In this document: positions 17,064 through 26,119 of the stretch, piece by piece
Layout: each line of letters starts with the position of its first letter
Position numbering within the stretch: position 1 is the first letter of the stretch
Assembly: GCA_002918705.1 (NCBI GenBank)
Contig: PQKR01000016.1
Location: 1 to 35,661 of the forward strand
Source: Escherichia sp. ESNIH1
GTDB taxonomy: Bacteria > Pseudomonadota > Gammaproteobacteria > Enterobacterales > Enterobacteriaceae
Reading direction: 5' to 3'
DNA: 35,661 bases
The notes under the pieces: model-generated
Seen by the model: only the letters and a program-made list of their open reading frames with translations
Database searches by the model: none
Told to the model about the DNA's origin: nothing
Position numbers and translations under genes: made by a program

Positions 17064-17409
17064 TTTAGTCGACAGGATCAACCTTGATGCCTTCGCCATC
17101 CCTGGCTGTGACGTTTTTTACCTACTGGCAACGATCTAAAGCATCATTAAAGATGAGTGTTTAAGTTCCAGGAAATTATTGATATATATAGAAAAATATA
17201 TAATAACTTTAGGGTTTATGCATGTCTATTTCTCCCCCCTCGGGATTGGTTTTAACAGTTGCCAAGTGGTTATGGGGAAAGCTAACGCAACGGTTATTAA
17301 TGTCTACCTATATGCATTCTCATGAGAAATGGGCATTACGGCACCGCTTGGGAGTGAATCACTCGCAGAACGGTTCAGTAAGTGTGTTGCGTCCATCAGT
17401 TGAAATCCA
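17064..17409. other. Non-coding stretch between the recombinase and the Tn3-type terminus
   Basis: No supported gene. It contains an AT-rich inverted repeat, TATATAT (17183-17189) and ATATATA (17196-17202) around AGAAAA, which could be a recombination site for the adjacent tyrosine recombinase (speculative). A frame beginning ATG at 17222 runs through the terminal repeat and the betT terminator and resembles nothing known, so it was not called. Confidence 0.4.
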
Positions 17410-17484
17410 GCTCAAAGCTGCCTGTCATGCCTGCTTAAAAAACAGGCTTAATGTAGGATGTTTTCCGTTTTCCAAGCGGCCCCC
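17410..17484 (-). repeat. Tn3-family terminal inverted repeat, left copy (75 bp, outer end at 17484)
   Basis: Read on the minus strand it starts GGGGGCCGCTTGGAAAACGG and reaches TTAAG at base 38, the length and plan of Tn3-family ends (GGGG ... GAAAACGGAAAAT ... TAAG). Similarity to the copy at 32630-32704 continues beyond the 38 bases to 75, with 70 of 75 identical. The orientation places the element's interior to the left, towards the recombinase. Five bases outside the end read TATAT. Confidence 0.85.
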
Positions 17485-17521
17485 TATATACCCGCCTGGA
17501 GGAGATCCCGGCAGAATAAAG

Positions 17522-17549
17522 AAAAACACCGCCGAAAGGCGGTGTTTTT
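17522..17549. terminator. Bidirectional terminator after the BCCT transporter gene
   Basis: Perfect stem AAAAACACCGCC / GGCGGTGTTTTT with a GAAA loop. T-runs appear on either strand. It lies immediately after the transporter stop codon at 17553. Confidence 0.9.
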
Positions 17550-17552
17550 GTA

Positions 17553-19550
17553 TTAGCGAACCAAATGTAAGAAGTGAAGATGCTTTTCATACTGGTCGAG
17601 AATATCGTTGATAATCTGTTCCTGATTCCAGCCCATCACATCGTAATCCTGACCGCCTTCTTTCAGGTAGATTTCAGCCCGATAGTATTTATGCTGTTCT
17701 GCCTGCTGCTCCTCATTATCCAGCCCGGAGATCGCAAAGGTAGGAGCAACATAACCGCGGAGTCTGACTTCGTAGATGAAGTTAAGCTCATTGCCTAAAT
17801 CCACTTCGAAGCGAATACGGTCTTCGCCACTGTTGTTGATATGGCTTACGGTGCTCTGTTTGTTCAACTCATCCTGAACCATTGTCATGGCAGGCTGAAT
17901 GACATCATCCATAAAACGTTTAACCAACGAACGTTTTGGCAGATGGGCGATATTGCGCAGTCTGCGCTGCCACGGAATAGGATTACGCGCAGCGGTAGGT
18001 GCAATGGTGGTCATATTCTGGCTGTCGCGCTTGGTGATGTCCCGTCGCAATGCTTTCAGCAATCCGTATATCGATATCAACAAAATCACCGAGAACGGCA
18101 GGGCGCTGGCAATGGTCACCGTCTGCAAGGCGCTAAGGCCGCCCGCAATCAGCAACGCAATGGCGACCAGCCCCATCAGTGCAGCCCAGAAAATACGCTG
18201 CCAGACGGGCGTATTGCTGGAGCCCCCGGAGGCCAGGGTATCCACCACCATCGCTCCGGAATCTGCCGAGGTGACAAAAAATACGATGACCATCGCCATG
18301 GCGATGAACGACAAAATGCTTGAGAACGGGAAGTGCTCAAGGAAATTAAACAGCGCCAGGGCCACATCCTGCTGGACGGTATTGGCGAGGTCCGTCGCCC
18401 CTTTCTGCATGATCAGATAAATCGCGCTGTTTCCGAAGACGGTCATCCATAACAGGGTGAAACCCGCCGGGACGAAGAGCACGCCGGTCACAAATTCGCG
18501 GATGGTTCTGCCGCGCGAGACGCGGGCGATAAACATGCCGACAAACGGCGACCAGGAGAGCCACCAGCCCCAGTACAGCAGCGTCCAGCCACCTAGCCAG
18601 TTGCTCGATTTAGGCTCGTAGGCATACAAATTAAAGGTTTTACTGACCATTTCGGACAGATAACCGCCAGTGTTCTCAACGAACGATTTCAACAGCAGAA
18701 CCGTAGGTCCCAGCAACAGCACCAGCACCAGCAGCAGCAGCGCCAGGCTCAGGTTGATCTCGGACAGAATACGAATGCCCTTATCCAGTCCCGACACCAC
18801 CGAAATCGTTGCCAGGCCAGTGATGACCACGATCAGGATCACCTGCACCGTTTCACTAATTGGCACGCCGAAGAGATGATTAAGCCCGGCGTTAACCTGC
18901 AGCACGCCATAACCGAGGGAGGTGGCCACGCCAAACACGGTGCCGATAACCGCAAAGATATCGACCGCATGGCCAATCGGTCCGTAAATGCGATCCCCGA
19001 TAATCGGATACAGCGCCGAACGCAGAGTCAGTGGCAAGCCGTGACGATAGCTAAAGAAGGCCAGTATCAACGCCACTATCGCGTAAATCGCCCATGCATG
19101 GAGTCCCCAGTGGAAGAAGGTCAGGCGCATGGCCTGCTTGGCGGCTTCGACCGTTTCCGGGGTACCAACCGGCGGAGAGAGGTAATGCATCACCGGTTCT
19201 GCCACCCCGAAGAACATTAGGCCGATCCCCATCCCGGCGGAAAACAGCATTGCGAACCAGGAGTGATAGCTGAAATCAGGTTGGGCGTGGTCGGGCCCAA
19301 GTTTAATATCGCCGTAGCGCGACAGCCCGAGGAACGTCACGCTCAGGAGGATCAGCGCTACGGCCAGAATGTAAAACCAGCTGGCGTTGGTGAAGATTTG
19401 ATTCTGCAGAAGTTTGAAGTTTTTATCGGCCAGATCGGGGAAAGCCGCGGCAAAGGCGACAAGAAGAAATATTAACAACGCCGAGGTGAAAAACACCGGC
19501 TTGTTAATATGGTTTTCAGACTTTTTTATTGGGGTTTCATTCTCACTCAT
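17553..19550 (-). CDS. betT: BetT-like BCCT-family choline/betaine transporter
   Basis: A 665-residue inner-membrane transporter with 12 hydrophobic segments in about 1-500 and a long hydrophilic C-terminal domain (about 500-665), the length of BetT rather than the shorter CaiT/OpuD types. Signature stretches are FSAGMGIGLMFFGVAEPV (about 103-120) and YWGWWLSWSPFVGMFIARVS (about 325-344), containing the Trp-rich substrate box and the regulatory segment. The family imports choline or glycine betaine with H+ or Na+ for osmoprotection, and the C-terminal tail senses osmotic state. No betIBA genes accompany it. The ATG at 19550 has only a weak ribosome site. Choline specificity is inferred from overall resemblance, so another betaine is possible. 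Confidence 0.88.
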   Translation of the reverse strand: MSENETPIKKSENHINKPVFFTSALLIFLLVAFAAAFPDLADKNFKLLQNQIFTNASWFYILAVALILLSVTFLGLSRYGDIKLGPDHAQPDFSYHSWFAMLFSAGMGIGLMFFGVAEPVMHYLSPPVGTPETVEAAKQAMRLTFFHWGLHAWAIYAIVALILAFFSYRHGLPLTLRSALYPIIGDRIYGPIGHAVDIFAVIGTVFGVATSLGYGVLQVNAGLNHLFGVPISETVQVILIVVITGLATISVVSGLDKGIRILSEINLSLALLLLVLVLLLGPTVLLLKSFVENTGGYLSEMVSKTFNLYAYEPKSSNWLGGWTLLYWGWWLSWSPFVGMFIARVSRGRTIREFVTGVLFVPAGFTLLWMTVFGNSAIYLIMQKGATDLANTVQQDVALALFNFLEHFPFSSILSFIAMAMVIVFFVTSADSGAMVVDTLASGGSSNTPVWQRIFWAALMGLVAIALLIAGGLSALQTVTIASALPFSVILLISIYGLLKALRRDITKRDSQNMTTIAPTAARNPIPWQRRLRNIAHLPKRSLVKRFMDDVIQPAMTMVQDELNKQSTVSHINNSGEDRIRFEVDLGNELNFIYEVRLRGYVAPTFAISGLDNEEQQAEQHKYYRAEIYLKEGGQDYDVMGWNQEQIINDILDQYEKHLHFLHLVR

Positions 19551-19698
19551 AAGCTCATTTATTCCATTGTGTGTTCATTTCGCCCTGGATGGATGAATTT
19601 TGTCACAGCCCGATTCTAACAAAAGAAAAGGAGTGATGCCTAATGACCTTAAGAATAAGCTGAATCGCTTCTACGATACCTATAATGATAATCGCTGT

Positions 19699-19816
19699 TC
19701 AGGCTTGTGCCAGGATTTGCTCCGCCGCCGCCAGATCCGCCAGCGTATCAATGTCGTGCACTACCCCGACATCGCAGAGCGACAGCTCCAGAACCTCCCC
19801 CTGACGGCATGCGCGG
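19699..19816 (-). pseudogene. C-terminal stub of a MocA-like nucleotidyltransferase
   Basis: The last ~37 codons (ACRQGEVLELSLCDVGVVHDIDTLADLAAAEQILAQA in pieces) end in TGA at 19699. GVVHDIDTLADL matches the C-terminal DIDTxxDL motif of molybdenum-cofactor cytidylyl/guanylyltransferase-type NTP transferases. The 5' part is replaced at 19817 by the end of an IS5-family element, so the gene is inactivated. It lies just upstream of, and in the same direction as, betT, implying it was betT's chromosomal neighbour in the donor. Confidence 0.65.
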
Positions 19817-20173
19817 GGCTTTGTTGAATAAATCGGATTTAGATAAAAGCGCTCCTCGTGGCTGACTTCCTCAGGCAATCTGTACACTTTCTGGCATGCC
19901 TGCACACGTCATTTTGTTTAAGGCACGGATCATGGCCATAGCCTCTCCAGCCTGCGCATCATAATCCCGAAACGTAAGATGCCCGCCAAACAGCTGTTTG
20001 ACACGGTACATTGCCGTTTCTGCCACCGAATGTCGATTGTAAGCCGTGTGCCATTTCCAGTACGCATCACTTCCCGTCAGCCATTGCCGGGTAACGGCCT
20101 GATTTCTGTCGGCATATTCAGCCGGCCAGTAACCTGCCCGGGTTAACTCCGGGATCAGTATCAGCGCCATTGC
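19817..20173 (-). mobile_element. IS5-family (IS903-like) fragment
   Basis: The terminal repeat GGCTTTGTTGAATAAATC starts at 19817, matching IS903-group ends. The transposase 3' part follows (19871-20170). The other end and two thirds of the gene are absent, so only about 350 bases remain. The visible end abuts the truncated nucleotidyltransferase. Confidence 0.8.
19871..20170 (-). pseudogene. IS903-like transposase, C-terminal fragment
   Basis: About 99 codons of the C-terminus are left. The diagnostic end of the IS903 group is present, YNRHSVAETAMYRVKQLFGG and then LTFRDYDAQAGEAMAMIRAL, including the catalytic Glu of the DDE triad (VAET). The N-terminal part with the two Asp residues is missing, so no active enzyme is made. 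Confidence 0.8.
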
Positions 20174-20643
20174 GTGAATTTAATACCACCCGGCAAACCA
20201 TACACAGGGTAAAGGCAGGGCAATAATGATCCTGCGTTCACAGCTGGACGGTCTGCTATAAAGTGAGGTGCAGACATTGTCACAGACTTCCGCGCCTCGC
20301 TCATAGCAGTCAGAAAGCGTTGTTGCTGGCTGCTCTGTGCTGTGAGTTCAACTGTTCGATGCAACGCTCAGACGCGCTCAGCGCGTTTCTGACATGTCCT
20401 CGTTAAAAACAGTAACAAACCACCCGAAAATGCACGCCAGAAACGCTACGTAAGAATCTATCCTATGCTGGATATGCACTCAACTGAATAACGCCTGGTT
20501 TCAGTCTGTTTTATCGGCATCAGCCTTCTTTCTGGGTAATTTCGGAGAGGTCACTTGCTGATTACTTTGCGTGCGTCGCGTGAGCCAGGGCAACCCGATA
20601 TGGCCGTATCCGCCCGCAAAAAAGTGGCCCTCATCGTCGACTT
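20174..20643. other. Gene-free debris between IS5 fragment and hypothetical gene
   Basis: No recognisable gene. A strong small hairpin ACGCGC-TCA-GCGCGT lies at 20372-20386. The open frames present lack ribosome sites and family resemblance. It is probably plasmid backbone or IS debris. Confidence 0.45.
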
Positions 20644-20976
20644 TTATGAGCAGGACTCTTTCAGAGCTGCCTTGCGAAATGCCTTATTCTGAGGGTGTGC
20701 CCCGGTCCATGTCGGACCCTGATCAACCTGCTTCGTTAAATCCGGCCAAGTGATGAAACGCCTGTGCGCCCTGGCTATTTCATCGCGTGGGACCAGCCTG
20801 TCGGCAGCCACCATCACGGCGTGACCTTTACAATCTAAAAAAGTGCCGAATATCACTTTTACGGGTATTTCCCGTGCCACATTGTCAGGGCACAAATAGC
20901 TTATACGTGATCTGAATTCGGTTATCTCTAAACGTCGCGGCGCATTGTCCCCGATAAACACAAGTATGGAGAGCAT
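20644..20976 (-). CDS. Hypothetical plasmid protein, 110 aa
   Basis: I do not recognise this protein. It has 110 residues, begins MLSILVFIGDN and is soluble, with a beta-rich N-terminal half (IPVKVIFGTFLDCKGHAVMV, about 38-57) and a charged, basic C-terminus (HPQNKAFRKAALKESC). The ATG at 20976 has a strong AGGAG ribosome site, and a TATAAT element on the minus strand (21054-21059) about 80 bases upstream could be its -10. No membrane segment is visible. The start signals are what support it as a real gene; function unknown. Confidence 0.6.
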   Translation of the reverse strand: MLSILVFIGDNAPRRLEITEFRSRISYLCPDNVAREIPVKVIFGTFLDCKGHAVMVAADRLVPRDEIARAHRRFITWPDLTKQVDQGPTWTGAHPQNKAFRKAALKESCS

Positions 20977-21334
20977 ATTTTTCTCCTGTTTTATCCGGAC
21001 GTAAGACTAAATATCAGTATGGTTTTTAATAGTTACAGCCCTAAATAATATATATTATATCAAAATTACTTTGACAGGATAACGTACAGTCATACAGAAA
21101 ATGACTCCCTGAGTCACAAATTTTCACCTCAGGCTCCGCTTCCATATAGGATATATAACGCTTTCTCTGTAAATGTTCATAAATACAGGAAGATGTCTTT
21201 ACCCAAAATAAGCGGAAGATAATATTTTGCCTGATATCACCGGGCGCCTCGGGGCTTTTTCAGGCTTACGTAGTACGGATTTTCCCGGCTGGATGGCTTA
21301 TATATTGCTTTTGATAGGCGCAACCGGAGGCCCT
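20977..21334. promoter_or_regulatory. AT-rich divergent intergenic region
   Basis: It lies between two divergently oriented hypothetical genes. The AT block at 21046-21062 holds a perfect TATAAT on the minus strand (21054-21059). On the plus strand a consensus -35 TTGACA is at 21071-21076, but no good -10 follows at 16-18 bases. A nine-codon frame starting at 21193 after AGGAAG could be a leader peptide. The promoters are inferred only. Confidence 0.4.
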
Positions 21335-21766
21335 ATGTCTGTGGATATGCAGTCACTTTATAAGCACGTTGCATGGTGTGTCTGGCATGAGGGCTTACGC
21401 CTTTATGATAATGGCGTTCCGGGCCAACTGAAGGAAGTCAGTTTTCTGCGGAGCAGTTGCCTGAAACTGCTGGCGCATCATGGGGCTGCGGGAGCGCTTA
21501 TCTCTGCTGCATCTGATAACGAACTGACAGCTGTCATGAGCCAGATAGAATCCCGCGTCGATCGTGAACATAACCTGTCCGGGCATGTCCGGTGGGTGGC
21601 TTACCATGCGGCACGGCACGCGGAACTGCAGAACCTTTTGTCAGAGGGCAAACATAATGAAATCCGGTCAATTTATTACCGGCACCTCAATCACAACAGT
21701 AACGCCAGGTACCTTTTATCCTGCGTCAGTCACGGTTATCTGACTGTTCTGATAAAGGGGTTATAA
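21335..21766 (+). CDS. Hypothetical protein, 143 aa
   Basis: Not recognised. A soluble, mostly helical 143-residue protein with many His, Trp and Tyr residues (LYKHVAWCVWHEGLRLYD; HVRWVAYHAARHAELQNLL). The ATG at 21335 has a textbook GGAGG site five bases upstream. A TTG 108 bases earlier is in frame but less well supported. Together with the small frames to 22297 it may form a plasmid operon of unknown role. Confidence 0.6.
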   Translation: MSVDMQSLYKHVAWCVWHEGLRLYDNGVPGQLKEVSFLRSSCLKLLAHHGAAGALISAASDNELTAVMSQIESRVDREHNLSGHVRWVAYHAARHAELQNLLSEGKHNEIRSIYYRHLNHNSNARYLLSCVSHGYLTVLIKGL

Positions 21767-21774
21767 CAGCAGCC

Positions 21775-21930
21775 ATGTATTACGGGCTCTCTCCTGCGCT
21801 GTCCGGACAGCACTACACCGGTAAGCCCGGGATGATATGGCGTGTTCTTGCAAGGATCCAGTGCGTGCCGGGAAACCCCACTGTCCTCCGCTTATGCTCC
21901 ATACAACCCGGACCGGGTGAACCGCCATGA
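21775..21930 (+). CDS. Possible small protein, 51 aa
   Basis: It starts nine bases after the previous stop and ends in ATGA at 21930, overlapping another possible start at 21927 (76 codons, low-quality composition). The peptide (MYYGLSPALSGQHYTGKPGM...) has no recognised family. Spacing favours a translated operon member, but the ribosome site is weak, so either frame could be spurious. Confidence 0.3.
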   Translation: MYYGLSPALSGQHYTGKPGMIWRVLARIQCVPGNPTVLRLCSIQPGPGEPP

Positions 21931-22108
21931 CAACACCGGTTCATGGCCTGACTGGCAGTGGGGCCTGTTGTTGCCGCTCCACGTACGCCAGTTGCAACTT
22001 CCGGCCGGTATCACGCGGTGTGATCCTGCTCCCCGCTTTCATCAGAAAATACCCTATATTATTAAGGATGTGTTATGTGGCTATCAGCATTCAGATAAGG
22101 CAGGACTT

Positions 22109-22297
22109 ATGCAAGAAGGTTTCTACTGGATACGGCACAACGGCAGGGTTCAGGTAGCTTACTACACCGATGGCGAAACGGAAGACCTGCAAACGGGGCG
22201 GATCGTCAGGGGGATATGGTATCTGACGCGGGGTTTCGATATCTGCGATGACGGTGAGGCTGAGGTATTACAGGGTCCGCTGTCGCCACCTCTTTGA
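22109..22297 (+). CDS. Small hypothetical protein, 62 aa
   Basis: A 62-residue acidic protein beginning MQEGFYWIRHNGRVQVAYYT. The pattern FYWIR-x-x-x-x-x-VQVAYY resembles short proteins common on enterobacterial plasmids and phages, whose function is not known to me. The ATG at 22109 has AGGAC upstream. A longer frame reaching back to 21842 exists, but its composition looks non-coding before this point. Confidence 0.5.
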   Translation: MQEGFYWIRHNGRVQVAYYTDGETEDLQTGRIVRGIWYLTRGFDICDDGEAEVLQGPLSPPL

Positions 22298-22572
22298 CAG
22301 ACACGGGAACTGGCGTTTCGCTTTGAGCCTGACTAGATTTAACTGTGGTGGATCCCCCTGTGCGGCGGGACAATCCGGTTGATGTATGTAAATATGCTTG
22401 CGGCTCGTATAACCGGTAACGAGCCACCGGGAGGCACCCGGCACCTGTTTCAGAACCTGGGAAGTGCGTTTTGAGCCCATCCGTCCGGACAGGCTTTTTT
22501 ATACCCGCTTCGAAACCGGTGCTATGCTTAAACTGTAACCAGGCCATAGCACCTACCCCTTATCCTCATCGG

Positions 22573-23400
22573 TGTACGGTCCGGGGACATGGTGAACACT
22601 TTTTAACATCCTTTACCCATGGTGATCGACTTTTTCTTCAGGTCGATCACCCACACTTTCGTGTTGTACCACCACACTTCGTAATAACCGTCCTCCTGTG
22701 TCTCCCTCAGCCCTACCTGCTCGCCCCTGAACGCCTTGCCTGCGCTCAGACTGACACCCTTCACGCTCAGCTTCCCGCTGATATCCACCTTCCTGACCAT
22801 CACACCCCCGTCGTATTCCGATGGCGTTGTGTGGCTGTTGTACTACCGCGCGGATGGCTGGTAGCGCGAGGCCGGAACCGTCATATCCAGCCCCTCATGG
22901 GGCTGTTCGAGGTTATAGGCTGTCCGCCAGTGGTCGAAGGCGCGCTGCAGCTCGCTGCTGTCCGCGAACCACTTACCCTGCAGGACTTCTGCCTTCAGGC
23001 GGTGGTGAAAACGCTCCAGCTTGCCCTGGGTCTGCGGGTGATAAGGCCTTGAGTGGCTCACCCGGATCCCCAGGCGCATCAGCCACAGCTCGAGCGCCGT
23101 CCAGGTGCCGGTGGTGTCGCCCCAGGGTTCGCCGTTGTCCATGGTCATCCGGTCCGGCAGGCCGTAGCGTTCAAACACCCCGACCAGCTGCTGCTGCACG
23201 GTCTCACGCCGTTCATCGGGGCAGTGCATCAGGCATAGGGAAAGCCGGGTGGTCTTCCAGCCAGCGTTTGATCTTGCGGGCCCCCAGCGTTCGTGACGGG
23301 AATGGGCCATGCGCAACAGGTCAGCGATGTCGTCTGATGAACGGTTCGGGGAATGACGGGGTGTGCGGGGACGGTCATGAAGACCGGATAAACCGTCGTC
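22573..23400 (-). mobile_element. Decayed IS481-family element
   Basis: The right end is marked by TGTACGGTCCGGGGACATGG at 22573, typical of IS481-group termini. The transposase inside is broken in three ways (see the pseudogene entry). The left end is lost near 23400, where it joins a truncated dehydrogenase gene, so the insertion or a later deletion removed the end of that gene. Confidence 0.7.
22603..23377 (-). pseudogene. IS481-family transposase, frameshifted, internally deleted and with an amber stop
   Basis: The N-terminal piece (DDIADLLRMAHSRHERWG) is followed by a run of five G near 23279-23283, where the next piece (ARKIKRWLEDHPAFPMPD) continues in another frame, implying loss of one base. 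The catalytic core then resumes abruptly at PDERRETVQQQLVGVFERYG, which suggests about 90 codons were deleted. The DDE core (TMDNGEPWGD; HPQTQGKLERFHHRLK) is in good shape, but a TAG after RYQPSAR (22843-22845) splits it from the in-frame C-terminus ending at 22603. This is a dead transposase. Confidence 0.75.
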
Positions 23401-23809
23401 AAAGGTTAATTATCTGGCCAGAACCCTGAGCTTCCATCACTGGAAGCACAGCCCCAATTCCCCACAGCACGCCCTTGATGTTAACGTCAATCGTACGTTC
23501 CCATTCATCCTGTTTGCCGGCCGCAAGCGGTGAAAGTGGCATGATGCCCGCATTGTTAATCAGAACGTCAACACGCCCCCAGTTATCAAGCGCTGACTGC
23601 ACGAAATGAGCCATGGACAGTCTGTTTGTGACATCCAGCTCACGCGCTTCAGCCATACCGCCGGCGCTGCGGATTTCTGCTGCAATGGCTTCGATACGAT
23701 CCAGTCTGCGCGCCCCTAATAGCACTCTCGCACCTGCTTTTCCAAGCTCTCTGGCAATGCCTTCCCCAATGCCACTTGACGCGCCGGTAATTAATATAAC
23801 TTTATCCAT
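23399..23809 (-). pseudogene. Short-chain dehydrogenase/reductase, 3'-truncated
   Basis: Only 136 residues of a protein that is usually about 245. The Rossmann nucleotide site TGASSGIGEGIA (about 8-19) and the structural NNAG motif (INNAGIMPL) are present, and GSGQIIN is reached, but the catalytic Ser and YxxxK that should follow are missing because the IS481 remnant begins there. An NAD(P)H-dependent oxidoreductase before truncation, now almost certainly inactive. It is divergent from the LysR gene, which probably regulated it. Confidence 0.8.
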
Positions 23810-23907
23810 GATGTGCTCCTTCAGTTGAGTTCAGAGAGATGATAGACCTTTATGATTAGTTCCAGTATCCTGCTTTTACTGGACTCAGTGATTAGCAGAA
23901 TTAAACA

Positions 23908-24807
23908 ATGAAAATTGATCTCAATCTTTTACCTGTTTTTATCGCGGTTGCTGAAGAGCGTAATTTCACCATAGCCGCAGCCCGGCTGGGGGTTACGCGC
24001 TCGGCGGTTAGTCAGGGAATACGGCGGCTTGAGGATACTTTCGGCACAATGCTGGTAATGCGGACAACACGTTCAGTAAACCTGACTGAAGCGGGAGAAC
24101 GACTGCGTACATCCCTGTCATTATCTTTATCCAGCATTGACGCTGCGTTCGAAGATATTGCATCCGACAGCACGCCACGTGGACTTCTGAGGATCGCGGT
24201 GACCTCCATAGCTGAAGAGTTTCTTTCAGGTCCGCTGATCGCCTCGTTTGCGGCTGCTAATCCAGCCGTGACGATCGATATTGTCGTGATAGATGAGGAA
24301 TTTGATATTGTGGCCGCTGGTTATGATGCTGGCGTAAGGCTCGGAGATGTGATCGAGAAGGATATGATTGCCGTCCCGCTTACAGAAAAGCAACGTGAAA
24401 TGGTGGTTGCGTCCCCATCCTATCTCACTGCTTGTAGCGCCCCTCTTCATCCGCGTGAGCTTGTACATCATCAGTGTATCGGCTGGCGTCCTTCCCCGGA
24501 TGTTGCTCCTTATCGCTGGGAATTTGAGGAGAACGGGAGAGCTTTCGACGTGGCGGTAGAACCGCGAATAACAACTAATGACCTGCGTCTCATGCTGAGG
24601 CTGGCTCTTGCCGGTGGAGGTATAACATTTGCCCCTGAGGAAACATTCAGGCCGTATATTGAAAATGGTCAACTTGTTTCAATGCTTGATGATTTTCTTC
24701 CCCATTTTCCTGGCTTTTATCTGTACTTTCCTCAACGCCGGAATATAGCGCCAAAACTACGCGCCCTAATCGAACATGTCAGGCAATGGCAGCAACCGTA
24801 TGCTTAA
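23908..24807 (+). CDS. LysR-family transcriptional regulator
   Basis: A 299-residue LysR protein of normal length. The winged HTH is at the N-terminus (FTIAAARLGVTRSAVSQGIR, about 21-40), followed by a linker helix and a two-lobed effector domain (about 88-299). The divergent truncated SDR gene 98 bases away is its likely target, as is typical for LysR pairs, leaving this regulator without its full target. The ATG at 23908 has a weak ribosome site. The effector is unknown. Confidence 0.9.
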   Translation: MKIDLNLLPVFIAVAEERNFTIAAARLGVTRSAVSQGIRRLEDTFGTMLVMRTTRSVNLTEAGERLRTSLSLSLSSIDAAFEDIASDSTPRGLLRIAVTSIAEEFLSGPLIASFAAANPAVTIDIVVIDEEFDIVAAGYDAGVRLGDVIEKDMIAVPLTEKQREMVVASPSYLTACSAPLHPRELVHHQCIGWRPSPDVAPYRWEFEENGRAFDVAVEPRITTNDLRLMLRLALAGGGITFAPEETFRPYIENGQLVSMLDDFLPHFPGFYLYFPQRRNIAPKLRALIEHVRQWQQPYA

Positions 24808-24920
24808 TGGTAAGCGCTAAATACTTTGTAACGTAAACCAGTTTTCTGAGGACTGACTCATTTAGTTATATGTTATGTTCGCTTCTGGCACAAAACGGAC
24901 TGTCATTGTCAGGCATTTTG

Positions 24921-25055
24921 TCAGCGGTCAGTTAATCCAGTCTCCCTGCGTGAGGCCAGGCAACTGCTCAAACGCCCTAATATGGTCGTTACCAGCACGA
25001 TGCCGGCGCCAATGGTATGCCCGGCGATCGCCGGGCCGTTCAGACCAATCGGCAT
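24921..25055 (-). pseudogene. Possible remnant of an EamA/DMT-type transporter C-terminus
   Basis: A 44-codon frame ending at 24921 reads MPIGLNGPAIAGHTIGAGIV followed by LVTTILGRL, which resembles the last membrane helix of drug/metabolite transporters (P-x-x-x-G-x-x-x-I-G-A-x-x-V). No complete gene is left. It sits between the LysR gene and scrR and could mark the edge of the scr donor segment. Weakly supported. Confidence 0.3.
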
Positions 25056-25085
25056 CCAGCGTCGCTATTCAAAAATACTCAGTTA

Positions 25086-26090
25086 TTACTGATGCCGAAA
25101 CTGCAGCGTTGCGGGCAGGTAGCGTTGTAGCGTTTCGGGCGTATCGCCCTCGATCAGCTGGCTTATCAGATCGTAGCAGTGCCAGGCCAGCTGGCGATTA
25201 TCCTGCTGGACAGTGTCGATACGCAGCGACAGCGAATCATAAAGATAGTGATCGTCAAAGCTCGTCAGATGAATATCGGAGTCGAGTAAATGGTGCTGGC
25301 TCATATAGCGCAGAACCCCTTCGAGCAGCCCGCAGGCGGCGGTGAATAGCGCCTTAGGCGGCCGCCCAAGGCGCGCGCAGAGTGCGGCAAACATCTCATA
25401 GCCGGAGCTGGGATGGTAATTGCCGTTGATCACCCATTCCGGGCGCAGGGCAATACCCGCCTGAGCCAAACCCTGCGTGAACCCGGTCAGACGATCGCGG
25501 GAGGGCGACAGACGCGCCTGACCGCCTAAAAACCAGAACTCATCGCTATGCTGAGGCGCGATGCGGGAAATCAGTTCCGCCGTTGGGGTAATCGAATCGG
25601 TCATTACCAGCGGCAGCGCGCTTTCATTGGGGCACCGGTCAAACAGCACCACTGGCAGCTGTTGGCTGAGTTTGAGATAGTCGGCATCGTTGTGCATACA
25701 GGAAGCGACGATCATCCCGTCGACCTGGCGGGCAATCATATTATTGACCACCACGCTCTCCTGACCGGGGTTTTCATCAGTACAAGAGATCAACAGCTGG
25801 ACGCCCGCCTCGCGGCACAGCATCTCCAGCTCATGGGCAAAGACCGCAAAGCCGTGGTTGGTGATCTCCGGCACCACCAGCCCGATGGTGTGGCTGCGGT
25901 TGTTGCGCAGCGAGCGGGCATGAATGCTTGGCTGATAGTGATGCTTACGGGCAATCGACAGTACGCGCTCACGCGTTTCCTGCGCCACGCGCAGCTCCTT
26001 GCCACGACCATTCAGTACCAAGCTGGCGGTCGCTTTGGAGACGCCAGCCTGTTCGGCTATATCTTTAATGGTTACGCGTTTGGTTTTCAT
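25086..26090 (-). CDS. scrR: ScrR, sucrose operon repressor (LacI/GalR family)
   Basis: A 334-residue LacI-type repressor. The HTH is [20 protein letters not shown] (about 7-26), followed by the hinge-helix region, then a periplasmic-binding-protein-like effector domain (about 62-334). The ATG at 26090 gives the usual ScrR N-terminus [14 protein letters not shown]; a longer upstream frame was discarded. ScrR binds palindromes of type TAAACCGGTTTA, three of which are present (30589, 30647, 31661), and is induced by fructose or fructose-1-phosphate formed from sucrose (family knowledge). It lies 29 bases after scrB, the last gene of the unit. Confidence 0.95.
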
Positions 26091-26119
26091 TACGACGCCA
26101 TGAGCCTGAAGCAAAACGC

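Noticed and set aside
17222..17611. 129-codon frame beginning ATG at 17222
   Set aside because: It runs through the Tn3-type terminal repeat and the transporter terminator and into the transporter gene on the other strand; weak ribosome site and no recognisable protein.
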